From CACIAM-69d sp001698445 (GTDB lineage: Bacteria > Cyanobacteriota > Cyanobacteriia > CACIAM-69d): a stretch of DNA of 64,000 bases. Of this stretch, positions 63,690-64,000 are shown one piece after another. A program made the position numbers and the translations under genes. The stretch is from contig NZ_JAZAQF010000001.1 of NCBI RefSeq assembly GCF_043235035.1, positions 62,001 to 126,000 on the forward strand. Reading direction: 5' to 3'. How positions within the stretch are numbered: position 1 is the stretch's first letter; each line of letters opens with the position of its first letter. The notes under the pieces are model-generated. The model saw only the letters and a list, made by a program, of their open reading frames with translations, was not told where the DNA came from and searched no databases.

Positions 63690-64000
63690 CTACTTCTTAC
63701 GGCCAAACAGGCCCCCAAACAACCCACCGCCGGGTTTATCTTTGCCGCCCCCGATCGTTTTGGGCTGTGGTTTGTTGGGTTTGGCGGTTTGGCCCGTGGC
63801 TTGGCCCGTGGCTTGGCCGCCCGTGGCGCGATCGAGTTCCTGCTTGGCGGCCAGGGCGATCGCATTGCGCGGATCAATCGCCAACGCCCGCGTCAAATGC
63901 ACCTTGGCCAAGGTTCCTTGTTTTTGAGTCAAATACACCTTGCCCAACCAGGCATGGCAATCGGCATTGTTTCCATCAATCTTCAGCGCATCCTTCAACT
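63690..64000 (-). CDS. TPR-containing protein, C-terminal part
   Basis: The frame is open to the right edge, so the N-terminus is missing; the first in-frame ATG-like codon inside is a TTG and not a start. The visible 103 residues hold one and a half TPR units (GNNADCHAWLGKVYLTQKQGTLAKVHLTRALAIDPRN) followed by a Lys/Gly/Gln-rich tail ending in GGLFGGLFGRKK. Protein-protein interaction role; partner unknown. Confidence 0.8.
   Translation of the reverse strand, partial: LKDALKIDGNNADCHAWLGKVYLTQKQGTLAKVHLTRALAIDPRNAIALAAKQELDRATGGQATGQATGQTAKPNKPQPKTIGGGKDKPGGGLFGGLFGRKK

Overview
The window is chromosomal DNA from a cyanobacterium. Photosystem I genes (psaF, psaJ, psaL, psaE), NDH-1 genes (ndhL, ndhF), a high-light-inducible protein, Ycf35, SigF, a BioU-like enzyme and a tRNA-Leu(UAA) gene split by a group I intron are all present, and the palindrome GCGATCGC (HIP1) recurs throughout. 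I cannot name the genus from this sequence alone.

Layout. 1-3092: the 5' part of a fused nuclease/adenine methyltransferase that runs off the left edge, then a small PD-(D/E)XK-type protein bracketed by 81-bp direct repeats. 3093-5824: two oxidoreductases. 6029-7512: psaF-psaJ-psaL on the minus strand, divergent from tsaD. 8911-13720: a tightly coupled minus-strand operon of a substrate-binding lipoprotein, a hybrid kinase and a receiver-kinase. 14340-16555: a GNAT protein, then DUF2997, Ycf35 and a ferredoxin-like protein as one minus-strand operon. 17201-20063: BioU candidate, DppB-type permease and DUF456 protein. 20083-22650: a cobalamin riboswitch ahead of DUF1636, HupE and CobW genes, read as a B12-repressed cobalt-acquisition operon. 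22988-27092: GNAT, Gfo/Idh/MocA oxidoreductase, argB, a small exported protein and a pilin-like protein. 27514-33453: recQ, then ndhL-DUF3007-trpA, the intron-bearing tRNA-Leu and an ABC-2 permease. 33556-43873: a giant GH15/phosphorylase-kinase-like protein, a 1450-residue phosphorelay kinase and sigF. 44145-50507: a lipoprotein, an exported protein, psaE, mutM and a CapA protein with an unusual duplicated N-terminal domain. 51012-56911: a divergent coaBC-like gene, lepB, a DegT aminotransferase, and hemB divergent from folE across a Fur-box-like palindrome. 57510-64000: hliP with an HLR1-like (RpaB) site, ndhF, an unknown 546-residue protein, hisZ and the end of a TPR protein.

Common threads are photosynthetic electron transport, cofactor supply (B12/cobalt, biotin, CoA, heme, folate) and signalling. 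Short tandem repeats (7-16 bp) are frequent between genes, and three of them (at sigF, lepB and ndhF) incorporate the gene's own stop codon. No CRISPR array, rRNA or complete insertion sequence was seen.
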